From contig NZ_FWFF01000012.1 in assembly GCF_900163715.1 (NCBI RefSeq), forward strand, positions 1-64,000: a stretch of DNA of 64,000 bases, read 5' to 3'. Source of the stretch: Brevibacterium yomogidense (lineage in GTDB: Bacteria > Actinomycetota > Actinomycetes > Actinomycetales > Brevibacteriaceae). Positions 15,122 through 23,401 of the stretch are shown in pieces. The notes beneath the pieces were generated by a model. It saw only the letters and a list, made by a program, of their open reading frames with translations, searched no databases and was not told the origin of the DNA. Numbering within the stretch: the first letter of the stretch is position 1; every line of letters starts with the position of its first letter. The position numbers and the translations under genes are program-made.

Positions 15122-16294
15122 TCAGAGTCCCAGGTCGCGGGCGATGAGCATGAGCTGGACCTCCGTGGTCCCCTCGCCGATCTCCAGGATCTTCGAGTCG
15201 CGGTAGTGGCGGGCCACCAGGTATTCGTTCATGAAGCCGTAGCCGCCGTGCACCTGCGTGGCGTCGCGCGCGTTGTCCATCGCCGCCTCGGACGCCACCA
15301 TCTTCGCAATGGCCGCCTCCTTCTTGAACGGCAGGCCGGACTCCATCTTCGACGCCGCCGCATAGTAGGCGGCGCGCGCCGCCTGCACGCGCGCCTCCAT
15401 GCGGGCGATCTTGAAGCTGATGCCCTGGTAGTCGCCGATCGGCTTCCCGAACGTCGTGCGCTCCTTGGCGTACTTCACACTGGCGTCCACGCAGCCCTGG
15501 GCCGCGCCCACGGACACCGCGGCGATCGCGATGCGGCCCTCATCGAGGATCCGCAGGAAGTTCGCGTACCCGCGGCCCCGCTCGCCCAGGAGGTTGGCCT
15601 CCGGCACACGCACGCCCTCGAACGTGAGCGGGTGGGTGTCCGACGAGTTCCAGCCCACCTTGTCGTAGGCGGGCTCCTCGGTGAAGCCCGGCGTCCCGTT
15701 CGGGATGATGATCGTGGAGATCTCCGGCTTCTGCGACCCGTCACGACCCGTCCGCGTGCCCGTCACAGCGGTGGCGGTGACGAACTTCGTGATGTCGGTG
15801 CCCGAATTCGTGATGAACGACTTCGACCCGTTCACCACCCATTCGCCGTCCTCCAGGACCGCCTTCGTCTTCGTGCCGCCCGCGTCGGATCCCGCCTCGG
15901 CCTCCGTGAGGCCGAACGCGGCGAGCCCGCGGCCGTCGATGACCTGCGGCAGCAGCTGAGCCTTCTGCTCCTCCGTGCCGAAGCGGAAGACCGGCATCGC
16001 GCCCAGCGACACCCCCGCCTCCAGCGTCATCGCGAGCGACTGGTTCTCCCGCGCGATCTCCTCCAGAGCCAGGCACAGGGCGAAGTAGTCGCCGCCCATG
16101 CCGCCGTACTCCTCGGGGAACGGCAGGCCGAACAGGCCCATGTCGCCCATCTGCTCGACGAGCGCGTAGGGGAACTCGTGCTTGGCATCGAGCTCCGCGC
16201 TCACCGGCGCGACCTCATCGTCCGTGAACTGCGCGACGGTCCGTCGCAGGGTCTCGTACTCGTCGGGCAGCATGCCCGGAACGAACGTCGTCAT
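15122..16294 (-). CDS. Acyl-CoA dehydrogenase (probable isovaleryl-CoA dehydrogenase)
   Basis: 390 aa, the standard length. Family signatures are FGLTEAEAGSDAGGTKTKA (FAD/substrate loop), VNGSKSFITNSGTDI, and the C-terminal QVHGGYGFMNEYLVARHYRDS with KILEIGEGTTEVQ. The dehydrogenase introduces a C2-C3 double bond into a short acyl-CoA using FAD. The neighbouring carboxylase subunits and the homologous Mtb order (accD1-accA1-fadE19) point to isovaleryl-CoA in leucine degradation; the substrate is inferred. GGAGGAG precedes ATG 16294, 38 bp after the carboxylase stop, so the genes form one operon. Confidence 0.9.
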   Translation of the reverse strand: MTTFVPGMLPDEYETLRRTVAQFTDDEVAPVSAELDAKHEFPYALVEQMGDMGLFGLPFPEEYGGMGGDYFALCLALEEIARENQSLAMTLEAGVSLGAMPVFRFGTEEQKAQLLPQVIDGRGLAAFGLTEAEAGSDAGGTKTKAVLEDGEWVVNGSKSFITNSGTDITKFVTATAVTGTRTGRDGSQKPEISTIIIPNGTPGFTEEPAYDKVGWNSSDTHPLTFEGVRVPEANLLGERGRGYANFLRILDEGRIAIAAVSVGAAQGCVDASVKYAKERTTFGKPIGDYQGISFKIARMEARVQAARAAYYAAASKMESGLPFKKEAAIAKMVASEAAMDNARDATQVHGGYGFMNEYLVARHYRDSKILEIGEGTTEVQLMLIARDLGL

Positions 16295-16332
16295 CGTGTC
16301 TCCTCCATGAGTCATTGCGGTCAAGTGCTCGC

Positions 16333-18369
16333 TCAGTCCTGGGTGCCCTGCGCTGCGTCGCCCTCGGCCTCCGGGACGATGACGGCCAGCACCTCGTCCA
16401 GCGCCACCTGCGCGCCGGCCACGGTGCTCAGCTGCACGACGCCGTCCGCGGGCGCGGTCAGCACGTGCTCCATCTTCATCGCCTCGACGACGACGACCGG
16501 CTGCCCCGTCACGACGGTCTCCCCGTCCTCGGCGCGGATGCCGGTGACGGAGCCCGGCATGGGGGCCAGGACCTCGGCCCCGGCGGCCGCCGCACCGATC
16601 GCGGTGTCCGCCTGCGGGCGGGTGAGCTGTGCCAGCCCCCCGTTCGTGCGCACCCACAAGGTGCGACCGTCCGCCGAGGCCCACACGCGTCCCGTGACCT
16701 GCTCGCCGTCCAGCGTGAGCCGGAGGGCGGCGCCCGCGCCCGAGGCCCCCACGCCAGAGCCGGTCGCGGCACCGCTGCGGACCGCGGCGGGGCCGAGCGT
16801 GCGCACCGTCGGATGGTCGAACTCCACGTCGTGGCGCTCTCCGCGGTGGACGAGCGGGACGATGGTCCGGGCCGCTGCGGCGCTGCGCCACCCGCTGCCA
16901 TCGGCCCACATGCCGACCGGCTCGCCCGCGATGTGGGAGTCGGTCGCGCGCCGAGCCTCGGCGGTGGTGACGTGTGCGGCGGCGAGCTGCAGCGCAGCGG
17001 GGTCGACGGCCTCGGCGAGGTCGTCCTCCGTCATCGCGTCGATGAGGCCCGTGTGCAGATCGCCCGCGACGACCTCCGGCATCTCCATGAGCGTCTGGAG
17101 GAAGCCGATGTTCGTGACGATGCCCGGCACCGCGGAACCGGCCAGCGCGGTGCGCATGAGCGCGACGGCCTCCTGCCGGTCCCGGGCCGTGACGATGAGC
17201 TTCGCAATCATCGGGTCGTAGTCGCTCACGATCCGTTGTCCCGGCTCCAGTCCGGCGTCCACGCGGATGCCCTCCCCCGTGGGGAAGGAGACGTCCAGCG
17301 CGGTGCCGCCCGTCGGCAGGAAGCCGCGAGCCGGGTCCTCCGCGTAGATGCGGGCCTCGATCGAATGGCCGGTCAGCGTGATGTCGTCCTGTGCCAGGGC
17401 CAGCTGCTCACCGGCGCCGATCCGCAGCTGCCATTCGACGAGGTCCACGCCCGTGACCTGCTCCGTGACCGGGTGCTCGACCTGGAGGCGGGTGTTCATC
17501 TCCATGAAGAAGAACTCGTCCGGATCGTCCGCGGACACGATGAACTCGACCGTGCCGGCACCGCGGTAGTCGACGGACTTCGCGGTGTCGACGGCGGCCT
17601 GGCCGATGCGGGCGCGGGTGGTCTCATCGAGCAGAGCGCTGGGCGCCTCCTCGATGACCTTCTGGTGGCGGCGCTGCAGGGAGCACTCGCGCTCCCCCAG
17701 ATGGATGACGTTCCCGTGCTCATCGGCGAGCACCTGCACCTCGATGTGGCGCGGGGTGAGCACCAGGCGCTCGAGGAAGAGGGTGTCGTCGCCGAAGCTG
17801 CTCGCTGCCTCGCGGCGGGCGGAGGCGAGCGCCTCAGCCAGGTCCGCGGGGTCATGGACCTCGCGCATCCCCTTGCCGCCGCCGCCGGCGGACGGCTTCA
17901 CGAGGACGGGGAAGCCCACCTCGTCGGCGCGGGCGATGAGCTGCTCGTCCGTGAGTCCGGGCTCTGCGACGCCGGGCACCAGCGGCACGCCGCGTGCCGC
18001 GACGGCCTGCTTCGCGGAGATCTTGTCGCCCATGATGTCGATGGACGCGGCGGTGGGACCGAGGAAGACGATGCCCTCCTCCTCGAGCCGGCGCGCGAAC
18101 GCGGCGTTCTCGGAGAGGAAGCCATAGCCCGGGTGGACGGCCTGAGCGCCCGTGGCCTTGACCGCCGCGACGACGCGCTCGATGTCGAGGTAGGACTGGG
18201 CGGCCAGGGCCGGACCCAGCCGGAAGACGAGGTCCGCGGCCTTCGTGTGTGCCGCCTCGGCGTCTGCATCGGAGTAGACGGCGACCGTCTCGATGCCCAT
18301 CCGCCGGCAGGAGCGGATGACGCGCAGGGCGATCTCGCCGCGGTTGGCGATGAGGATCCTGGTGAACAT
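16333..18369 (-). CDS. accA1: Biotin carboxylase/biotin carrier subunit of an acyl-CoA carboxylase
   Basis: 678 aa. The N-terminal biotin carboxylase domain begins FTRILIANRGEIALRVIRS, has the ATP-grasp glycine loop (PSAGGGGKGM), and MNTRLQVEHPVTE in the active site. The C-terminal carrier domain holds the biotinylation motif EAMKMEH (Lys near residue 630). The neighbouring carboxyltransferase supplies the second half-reaction, probably carboxylation of 3-methylcrotonyl-CoA. GTGAGG precedes ATG 18369, which lies only 5 bp after the carboxyltransferase stop. The acidic Gln-rich C-terminus is short. Confidence 0.93.
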   Translation of the reverse strand: MFTRILIANRGEIALRVIRSCRRMGIETVAVYSDADAEAAHTKAADLVFRLGPALAAQSYLDIERVVAAVKATGAQAVHPGYGFLSENAAFARRLEEEGIVFLGPTAASIDIMGDKISAKQAVAARGVPLVPGVAEPGLTDEQLIARADEVGFPVLVKPSAGGGGKGMREVHDPADLAEALASARREAASSFGDDTLFLERLVLTPRHIEVQVLADEHGNVIHLGERECSLQRRHQKVIEEAPSALLDETTRARIGQAAVDTAKSVDYRGAGTVEFIVSADDPDEFFFMEMNTRLQVEHPVTEQVTGVDLVEWQLRIGAGEQLALAQDDITLTGHSIEARIYAEDPARGFLPTGGTALDVSFPTGEGIRVDAGLEPGQRIVSDYDPMIAKLIVTARDRQEAVALMRTALAGSAVPGIVTNIGFLQTLMEMPEVVAGDLHTGLIDAMTEDDLAEAVDPAALQLAAAHVTTAEARRATDSHIAGEPVGMWADGSGWRSAAAARTIVPLVHRGERHDVEFDHPTVRTLGPAAVRSGAATGSGVGASGAGAALRLTLDGEQVTGRVWASADGRTLWVRTNGGLAQLTRPQADTAIGAAAAGAEVLAPMPGSVTGIRAEDGETVVTGQPVVVVEAMKMEHVLTAPADGVVQLSTVAGAQVALDEVLAVIVPEAEGDAAQGTQD

Positions 18370-18374
18370 GTGCC

Positions 18375-19985
18375 TCACATCCTGAAGACGCCGTAGCCGG
18401 ATGCGGCCAGCGGTCGTTCGAGCGGGGAGAAGCGTGCGGCTTCGAGGGCGAGCGCGAGCACGCGGCGGGTGTCGGCGGGATCGATGATGCCGTCGTCCCA
18501 GAGTCGGGCGGTCGAGTAGTAGGGGTTGCCCTGGTCCTCGTACTGCTGGCGGATGGGGTCCTTGAAGGACTCCTCGGCCTCTGCGGGCCACTCTTCGCCG
18601 CGGCCCTCGAGCTGGTCGCGCTTCACGGTCGCGAGCACGCTCGCGGCCTGCTCACCGCCCATGACGGAGATGCGCGCGTTGGGCCACATCCAGAGGAAGC
18701 GCGGCGAATAGGCGCGGCCGCACATCGAGTAGTTGCCGGCGCCGAAGCTGCCGCCGATCACGACGGTGAACTTCGGGACGCGCGCCGTCGCGACGGCGTT
18801 GACCATCTTCGCGCCGTGCTTCGCGATGCCGGCGGCCTCGTAGTCGCGTCCGACCATGAAGCCGGAGATGTTCTGCAGGAACACGAGCGGGGTGGAGCGC
18901 TGGTCGCACAGCTCGATGAAGTGCGCGCCCTTCATCGCGGACTCCCCGAAGAGGATGCCGTTGTTCGCGATGATGCCCACGGGGTGCCCGTCGATGCGGG
19001 CGAATCCCGTGACGAGGCTGGTGCCGTACTCGGCCTTGAACTCGTGGAACTCCGAGGCGTCGACGATGCGGGCGATGACTTCCCGCACGTCGTAGGGGAC
19101 CTTCGAGTCGACGGGGACGACCGCGGTGATCTCATCCGGATCGTGGGCGGGCGCCTCCGGCTCCGCGCGATCCCATGCCGGGGCGTGACGGGGGCCGAAG
19201 GTCTCGACGATGTCGCGGAGGATCTCCAGTGCGTGCTCGTCGTTCGCCGCGAGGTGGTCCGTGACGCCGGAGGTGCGGGAGTGCAGCGCGCCGCCGCCCA
19301 GCTCCTCCGCCGTGACGACCTCTCCGGTCGCGGCCTTCACGAGCGGGGGCCCGCCCAGGAAGATCGTGCCCTGATCGTTCACGATGACCGATTCGTCGGC
19401 CATCGCCGGCACGTAGGCGCCGCCTGCGGTGCAGGAGCCCATGACCGCCGCCAGCTGCGGGATGCCCGCGGCGGACAGCGTCGCCTGATTGTAGAAGATG
19501 CGACCGAAGTGGTCGCGGTCCGGGAACACGTCGTCCTGGTTGGGGAGGTTCGCGCCGCCGGAGTCCACGAGGTAGAGGCACGGCAGGTTGTTCTGCTGCG
19601 CGATCTCCTGCGCCCGCAGGTGCTTCTTCACCGTCGCGGGGTAGTACGTGCCGCCCTTGACGGTGGCGTCGTTCGCGACGATGACGCAGAGCCTGCCGGA
19701 GATCAGCCCCATGCCGGTGATGATGCCGGCGCCGGGCGACGCGTCGTCGTACATCCCGTTCGCCGCCAGGGCGGAGAACTCGAGGAACGGGCTGCCGGGG
19801 TCCAGCAGCCCCTCCACGCGATCGCGCGGCAGCAGCTTGCCGCGGTCCAGGTGCCTCTGCCGCGAGGACTCCGACCCGCCCAGTGCGGTCTTCGCGGTGC
19901 GCTGCCGGAGTTCCTCGAGCAGCTGCGCGTGCGCCTGGGTGTGGGGTGAAGTCTGCGGATCGACCGGCGAGCCGATGGAACGCAT
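18375..19985 (-). CDS. accD1: Acyl-CoA carboxyltransferase subunit (methylcrotonyl-CoA type)
   Basis: 536 aa, both carboxyltransferase halves in one chain. Recognisable are [71 protein letters not shown] and the C-terminal [20 protein letters not shown]. These match AccD1/LiuB-type 3-methylcrotonyl-CoA carboxylase beta subunits rather than propionyl-CoA carboxylase. GGAGGAG lies just before ATG 19985. It is the first gene of the operon, transcribed away from a TetR gene across a palindromic operator, so repression by that regulator is likely. Confidence 0.92.
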   Translation of the reverse strand: MRSIGSPVDPQTSPHTQAHAQLLEELRQRTAKTALGGSESSRQRHLDRGKLLPRDRVEGLLDPGSPFLEFSALAANGMYDDASPGAGIITGMGLISGRLCVIVANDATVKGGTYYPATVKKHLRAQEIAQQNNLPCLYLVDSGGANLPNQDDVFPDRDHFGRIFYNQATLSAAGIPQLAAVMGSCTAGGAYVPAMADESVIVNDQGTIFLGGPPLVKAATGEVVTAEELGGGALHSRTSGVTDHLAANDEHALEILRDIVETFGPRHAPAWDRAEPEAPAHDPDEITAVVPVDSKVPYDVREVIARIVDASEFHEFKAEYGTSLVTGFARIDGHPVGIIANNGILFGESAMKGAHFIELCDQRSTPLVFLQNISGFMVGRDYEAAGIAKHGAKMVNAVATARVPKFTVVIGGSFGAGNYSMCGRAYSPRFLWMWPNARISVMGGEQAASVLATVKRDQLEGRGEEWPAEAEESFKDPIRQQYEDQGNPYYSTARLWDDGIIDPADTRRVLALALEAARFSPLERPLAASGYGVFRM

Positions 19986-20024
19986 GAGTCTCCTCCGAAT
20001 CAGGTGTGGGCGACGTCCGCGCGG

Positions 20025-20070
20025 TTCCAGCAGGCCCAGCAAGCCCGGCAGACCCAGCAGGTCCAGAGCG
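20025..20070. repeat. Decayed short repeats upstream of accD1
   Basis: Imperfect copies of CCAGCA(G/A)GCCC and CCAGCAGGTCC follow each other between the operator and the accD1 ribosome site. They would lie in the 5' leader of the operon. The period is irregular (about 9-12 bp). Confidence 0.45.
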
Positions 20071-20088
20071 ACGGCGTCATCGACACAC

Positions 20089-20110
20089 TCAGTTAACAAT
20101 GATTAACTGA
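20089..20110. promoter_or_regulatory. Palindromic operator TCAGTTAA-N6-TTAACTGA
   Basis: Two exact 8-base arms flank CAATGA in the gap between accD1 and the divergent TetR gene. This is the size and symmetry of a TetR-dimer site. It overlaps the AT-rich region where both promoters must lie, so it can control the operon and the regulator together. Confidence 0.75.
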
Positions 20111-20137
20111 TGTGATGATAGCCCGGAAGGAGCCGAC

Positions 20138-20794
20138 GTGACAAGGCGCACAGAGAGCCACTCCGAGGACGCAACGAGCCCCCCGGCCCGGACTGGAGCA
20201 CCGGCGGTCCAGGCGAACAGCCGCGAGGCCGCGAAGGCGGAGCGCCGCCGGCAGCTGCTGGGCTCCGCGAAGCACCTGTTCGCGCGCTACGGGTTCCGCG
20301 CGGTCCGCCTGGGCGACATCGGGCAGGGCGCTGGAGTGTCCGGGCCCGCCGTCTACCGGCACTTCGAATCGAAGGAGGCCGTGCTCACCGAGCTGCTCGT
20401 CGGCATCTCCGAGTACCTGCACACAGGCGGTGAGCGGATCATCGCGGCGGGAGGTTCTCCCTCGCAGACCCTGAGCGACCTCATCGACTTCCACGTGGAC
20501 TTCGCGCTCACGGAGCCCGAGCTCATCCGCATCCAGGACCGCGACCTCGACTCCCTGCCCGACGCCGAGCGTCGCAGCGTGCGCAGGCTGCAGCGCCAGT
20601 ACGTCACGGCCTGGGCCGGCGTCGTGCAATCCAGCGGTCCGGAGCTGTCCGAGCAGGAGGCGACGGTCCGCGTCCACGCGCTCTTCGGCATGGTGAACTC
20701 GACGCCGCACCTCAGCAGGCGGCTGCCCGCAGAGGTCGTCGCGACCCAGCTGCGAGCCGCGGCGAGGTCCGCGCTCGGGGTGGAGCGAGACTGA
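20138..20794 (+). CDS. TetR-family transcriptional regulator of the acyl-CoA operon
   Basis: 218 aa. The N-terminal DNA-binding domain is clear: LFARYGFRAVRLGDIGQGAG then VSGPAVYRHFESKEAVLTEL, the TetR helix-turn-helix. The rest is an all-helical ligand-binding domain. The GTG start at 20138 has AAGGAG upstream. The gene is divergent from accD1 with a palindrome between them. In Mtb the same place is held by a TetR gene (Rv2506). The ligand is probably an acyl-CoA of the leucine route, an inference from context. Confidence 0.9.
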   Translation: MTRRTESHSEDATSPPARTGAPAVQANSREAAKAERRRQLLGSAKHLFARYGFRAVRLGDIGQGAGVSGPAVYRHFESKEAVLTELLVGISEYLHTGGERIIAAGGSPSQTLSDLIDFHVDFALTEPELIRIQDRDLDSLPDAERRSVRRLQRQYVTAWAGVVQSSGPELSEQEATVRVHALFGMVNSTPHLSRRLPAEVVATQLRAAARSALGVERD

Positions 20795-20835
20795 AGCTCT
20801 CCGCCGTGCCGGCCTCCTGGATCGCCGGGTCCGAG

Positions 20836-20856
20836 ACTGCTGGCCCGGGCAGCAGT
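20836..20856 (+). terminator. Short hairpin after the TetR gene
   Basis: ACTGCTG and CAGCAGT are exact 7-base arms around GCCCGGG, 42 bp downstream of the TetR stop. It is a plausible weak terminator; no U run follows. Confidence 0.35.
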
Positions 20857-20896
20857 TCCGAGAAGAGCGGACTCCTCGGCGTCGAGACACGTCGCC

Positions 20897-20902
20897 TACG
20901 CT
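20897..20902 (+). promoter_or_regulatory. -10 element TACGCT before the MobA-like gene
   Basis: TACGCT ends 6 nt before ATG 20909. The six spacer bases contain GGAG, so either a leaderless or a very short leader is possible. Confidence 0.45.
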
Positions 20903-20908
20903 CGGAGC

Positions 20909-21541
20909 ATGGACGTTCGAGGCTTCGGGGCTCCGAGCACCGCTGTGCGGGCGGTGATCCTGACAGGCGGCCGGTCGCGGCGGTTCGGCGGGGTGCACAA
21001 ACCCGGGGTCGCGGTGAGCGGCTCACCTGTTCTCACCCGGGTCCTCGCGTCCGTGCGAGCGTTCGACCCCACCGCCGAGGTCTGGGTCGCCGGACCGCTC
21101 GACGGCCTGGACGACGCCGGCCGGGCGACCGTCCGTTCAGTCGTCGAATCGCCTCGGTTCGGCGGCCCCCTGGCGGGCATCGCCGCGGCACTGGCCGGCA
21201 TGGCCCCCGGTGAGTCGACCATCCTCCTGCTCGCCGGTGACGTGCCGTACCTGGATCCAGCAGACCTCGACCGGTTGGTCGCCGCCTCGTCCCGAGCCGG
21301 GAGGGCAGTGGGCGGCGAAGATGCCTCGGGGCGGTTCCAACCCCTGTTCGCTGCGTGGCCGGAAGGGCTTCTGCGCGGACGTCTGCACGACATCGGCCAC
21401 GCCGCCGGCAAGCCCGTCCGTCTGCTGTGGGAGGGCGTCGCGTCGATTCGCGTGCCGGTCAGCGCCGCGAGCACGGATGATCTCGATACGCCGGATGACT
21501 ATCGCAGGATCACGGGAAGCGCACCACCGCCACCGTTCTGA
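20909..21541 (+). CDS. MobA-like nucleotidyltransferase
   Basis: 210 aa. The nucleotide-binding motif LTGGRSRRFGGVHKP (residues 18-32) and the metal-site strand LLLAGDVPYLDPADL match the molybdenum cofactor guanylyltransferase/MobA superfamily. MobA adds GMP to molybdopterin, but related enzymes use other substrates, and no other molybdenum cofactor genes are in the window. The usual DKA after the loop is replaced by HKP. Treat the exact substrate as unknown. Confidence 0.75.
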   Translation: MDVRGFGAPSTAVRAVILTGGRSRRFGGVHKPGVAVSGSPVLTRVLASVRAFDPTAEVWVAGPLDGLDDAGRATVRSVVESPRFGGPLAGIAAALAGMAPGESTILLLAGDVPYLDPADLDRLVAASSRAGRAVGGEDASGRFQPLFAAWPEGLLRGRLHDIGHAAGKPVRLLWEGVASIRVPVSAASTDDLDTPDDYRRITGSAPPPPF

Positions 21542-21550
21542 ACGGCAGGG

Positions 21551-21582
21551 GCTCCGAGGCTCCGAGGCTCCGAGGCTCCGGG
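21551..21582. repeat. Four 8-bp tandem repeats (GCTCCGAG)
   Basis: GCTCCGAG occurs three times exactly and a fourth time as GCTCCGGG, directly after the MobA-like stop and before the convergent NrtR-like stop. No hairpin is formed. It looks like slippage-generated DNA. Confidence 0.8.
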
Positions 21583-21591
21583 GCGTGAGGC

Positions 21592-22251
21592 TCAGGTCTT
21601 GCGGGTCGGCAGGCCGGGCGGGTGCCGGTAGAGACGCGAGGGACGACCTCGGCGCCCGTCCGTGAGTTCTCCCGTGCTCTCAAGGTGCCGCTTCATCGCC
21701 CGCCGGAACGTGTCGCGCGGCAGATCCTCACCGGCCACGGACTCGTGCAGGGCCTGGAGGTCGCCCAGACTGAAGGACGCGGGCAGGAGCCCCCAGGGAT
21801 CGGGGTACTCCGCATACGCTTCCCGGACTCGCCGCAGCGCTTCGACGAACACCCTCGGATGGTCGTACGGCAGCCGCACGCCCCCGTCGGCTTCGACCTC
21901 TCCCACGGGTGCGAGCGTGATGCTCCCACCGCGCAGGCCCTCCGCCACGACGGATCCGGGCACCACGTCAAGGTGGGCCACGGTGACGACCCATCCCCGC
22001 GGGTCGCGATCCGGATCGTCGAAGACCTTGAGCTGCTCCGGTTCACGGCCCGTGATTCCCGCCTTGTGGCGCAGGCTCCGCAGCACGGCATCGTGGAGAC
22101 GCTCCCGCTCGTGGACGAACGTGCCCGGCAGGGCGAACCCGACGTCCTCCTGCACGAGCACGATCTCCAGGCCGCGGCCCGTGACGGTGAAGGTCGCCGT
22201 GTCGACCGCGAGCGAGGGGCGGGGGAAATCCGTGAGGGGCGCGCTGCTCAC
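21592..22251 (-). CDS. NrtR-type regulator (degenerate Nudix plus winged helix)
   Basis: 219 aa. The N-terminal half is a Nudix fold (PSLAVDTATFTVTGRGLEIVLVQ, then ALPGTFVHERERLHDAVLRS). The catalytic REXXEEXG box is replaced by LRSLRHKAG, so hydrolysis is unlikely. The C-terminal half (FSLGDLQALHESVAG, LPRDTFRRAMKRHLESTG, GRRGRPSRLYR) is the winged-helix domain of NrtR regulators, which sense ADP-ribose and control NAD synthesis in other bacteria. No NAD gene is adjacent. It starts with GTG overlapping the stop of the universal stress gene (GTGA), so the pair is cotranscribed. Confidence 0.8.
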   Translation of the reverse strand: MSSAPLTDFPRPSLAVDTATFTVTGRGLEIVLVQEDVGFALPGTFVHERERLHDAVLRSLRHKAGITGREPEQLKVFDDPDRDPRGWVVTVAHLDVVPGSVVAEGLRGGSITLAPVGEVEADGGVRLPYDHPRVFVEALRRVREAYAEYPDPWGLLPASFSLGDLQALHESVAGEDLPRDTFRRAMKRHLESTGELTDGRRGRPSRLYRHPPGLPTRKT

Positions 22252-23153
22252 GCGGACCGTGCGCTCAGGCGCGGGTCGCGGCGGTAGGGGACGAGGAGGA
22301 CGCTCGCATCCGCATCGGTCAGCACCGCTGAGCTCGTGCGACCCAGCTGTGAGGTCATCGCAGCGAAGACTCCCCTGCCGCGCTTGCCGACGACGACGAT
22401 GTCCGCCGCCTTCGACGCGTCGATGAGCATCTGCGCGGGGTCCCCCGAGGGGAACTCGATGTCCGCGTCGAGGTCCGGGAACGCCTCGCGCAGCCAGGCG
22501 AGATCGGCCTGGGCCCGGGCTTCCGCATCGGCCCGGTCACCCAGTGCGTCCACGCCCACGAGCACGCGCAGCGGCCATCCGCTCGCCACAGCCAGTGATG
22601 CTGCGTCCAGCGCCGCCACTCCGGCGTACTCCGAGGTGTCGAGCCCCACCACGACGCCGCCCGTCGCCCCACCGCGCGCGATGCTGGGGTGCTGGCCGGG
22701 ATCGTCGAACTCACTGCCGTCGCGCACCGTGTGCACCAGGACGGTGCTGAGCGCATGACCGGGCAGCCCGAAGCTGACCGTCCCGATCCGCCTGCTGTTG
22801 ACCGTCCCCGCGCCGTGCCGTCCGAGCACCAGCAGTCCGGCATCCCCCGCTCGCATCGCGAGCTCCTCGCCGGCGTCGCCGACGATGACCTCGGTGAGGA
22901 TCTCCGTGCCCGAGGCGCCGTCCGGGTGGGCGGCATCGAGGTCGCCGAGTCGGTCTGCGAGTCCCGTGAGCACCGTCCGGCCGGCCTCCTGGAGTTCGAC
23001 CTCGTCGTCGATCTCCAGGTGCGCGGGGGTGATGACATGGATGAGCCGGAGGGCACGGCGGGTGCCGCGCAGCTCCTTGAGGGCCCACGCGGCGGCTTCC
23101 GCACTCTGGTCAGAACCGTCGACTCCGACGATCACGTCTCCGCTCAGCTGCAC
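22248..23153 (-). CDS. Tandem-domain universal stress protein (UspA family)
   Basis: 301 aa, two UspA domains. Domain 1 begins DVIVGVDGSDQSAEAAAWAL and ends with the ATP motif LVLGRHGAGTVNSRRIGTVS. Domain 2 begins VVVGLDTSEYAGVAALDAA and ends VVVGKRGRGVFAAMTSQLGRTSS. The GxxGxG-S pattern suggests that both domains could bind ATP. Such tandem proteins rise under hypoxia and stress in actinobacteria. It is the upstream partner of the NrtR-like regulator, which suggests control linked to nucleotide or redox state. Confidence 0.9.
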   Translation of the reverse strand: MQLSGDVIVGVDGSDQSAEAAAWALKELRGTRRALRLIHVITPAHLEIDDEVELQEAGRTVLTGLADRLGDLDAAHPDGASGTEILTEVIVGDAGEELAMRAGDAGLLVLGRHGAGTVNSRRIGTVSFGLPGHALSTVLVHTVRDGSEFDDPGQHPSIARGGATGGVVVGLDTSEYAGVAALDAASLAVASGWPLRVLVGVDALGDRADAEARAQADLAWLREAFPDLDADIEFPSGDPAQMLIDASKAADIVVVGKRGRGVFAAMTSQLGRTSSAVLTDADASVLLVPYRRDPRLSARSA

Positions 23154-23251
23154 AGCGCCTCCTTCAGATCCGGGTGCTCCCTCGATGGTAGTGAAGGACG
23201 ACGCGCTCCGGCAGTGCCCTGTCGCGTGTCGGGACGATGGGGACCGAACGA

Positions 23252-23287
23252 CGGAAGCCCTGTCACCGCGCGATGACAGGGCTTCCG
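23252..23287 (-). terminator. Terminator after tRNA-Thr
   Basis: Perfect 14-bp arms CGGAAGCCCTGTCA (23252-23265) and TGACAGGGCTTCCG (23274-23287) flank an 8-base loop. It begins 6 bp after the 3' end of the tRNA gene and lies upstream of the universal stress gene, so it separates the two. Confidence 0.85.
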
Positions 23288-23292
23288 GACCG

Positions 23293-23365
23293 AGCCTCCT
23301 GTCGGAATCGAACCGACGACCTTTTCATTACGAGTGAAACGCTCTACCGACTGAGCTAAGGAGGC
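23293..23365 (-). tRNA. tRNA-Thr (anticodon CGT)
   Basis: A full cloverleaf is readable. The acceptor stem is GCCTCCT/AGGAGGC, the D stem GCTC/GAGC, the anticodon stem TTTCA/TGAAA with loop CTCGTAA (anticodon CGT, reading ACG), and the T arm GTCGG-TTCGATT-CCGAC. The discriminator is T and CCA is not encoded. A terminator hairpin follows. No integrase or second attachment copy is seen nearby, so it is not an occupied integration site here. Confidence 0.97.
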
Positions 23366-23401
23366 AACGCGGAAGAGCTTATCCCCATCTCTGCGACGAG
23401 G

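Noticed and set aside
13480..15147. 555-codon plus-strand frame across cls
   Set aside because: Antisense shadow of the cardiolipin synthase gene; no ribosome site or recognisable domain.
23293..23365. tRNA-Thr as an occupied integration site
   Set aside because: No integrase, no duplicated tRNA 3' end and no island-like composition nearby.
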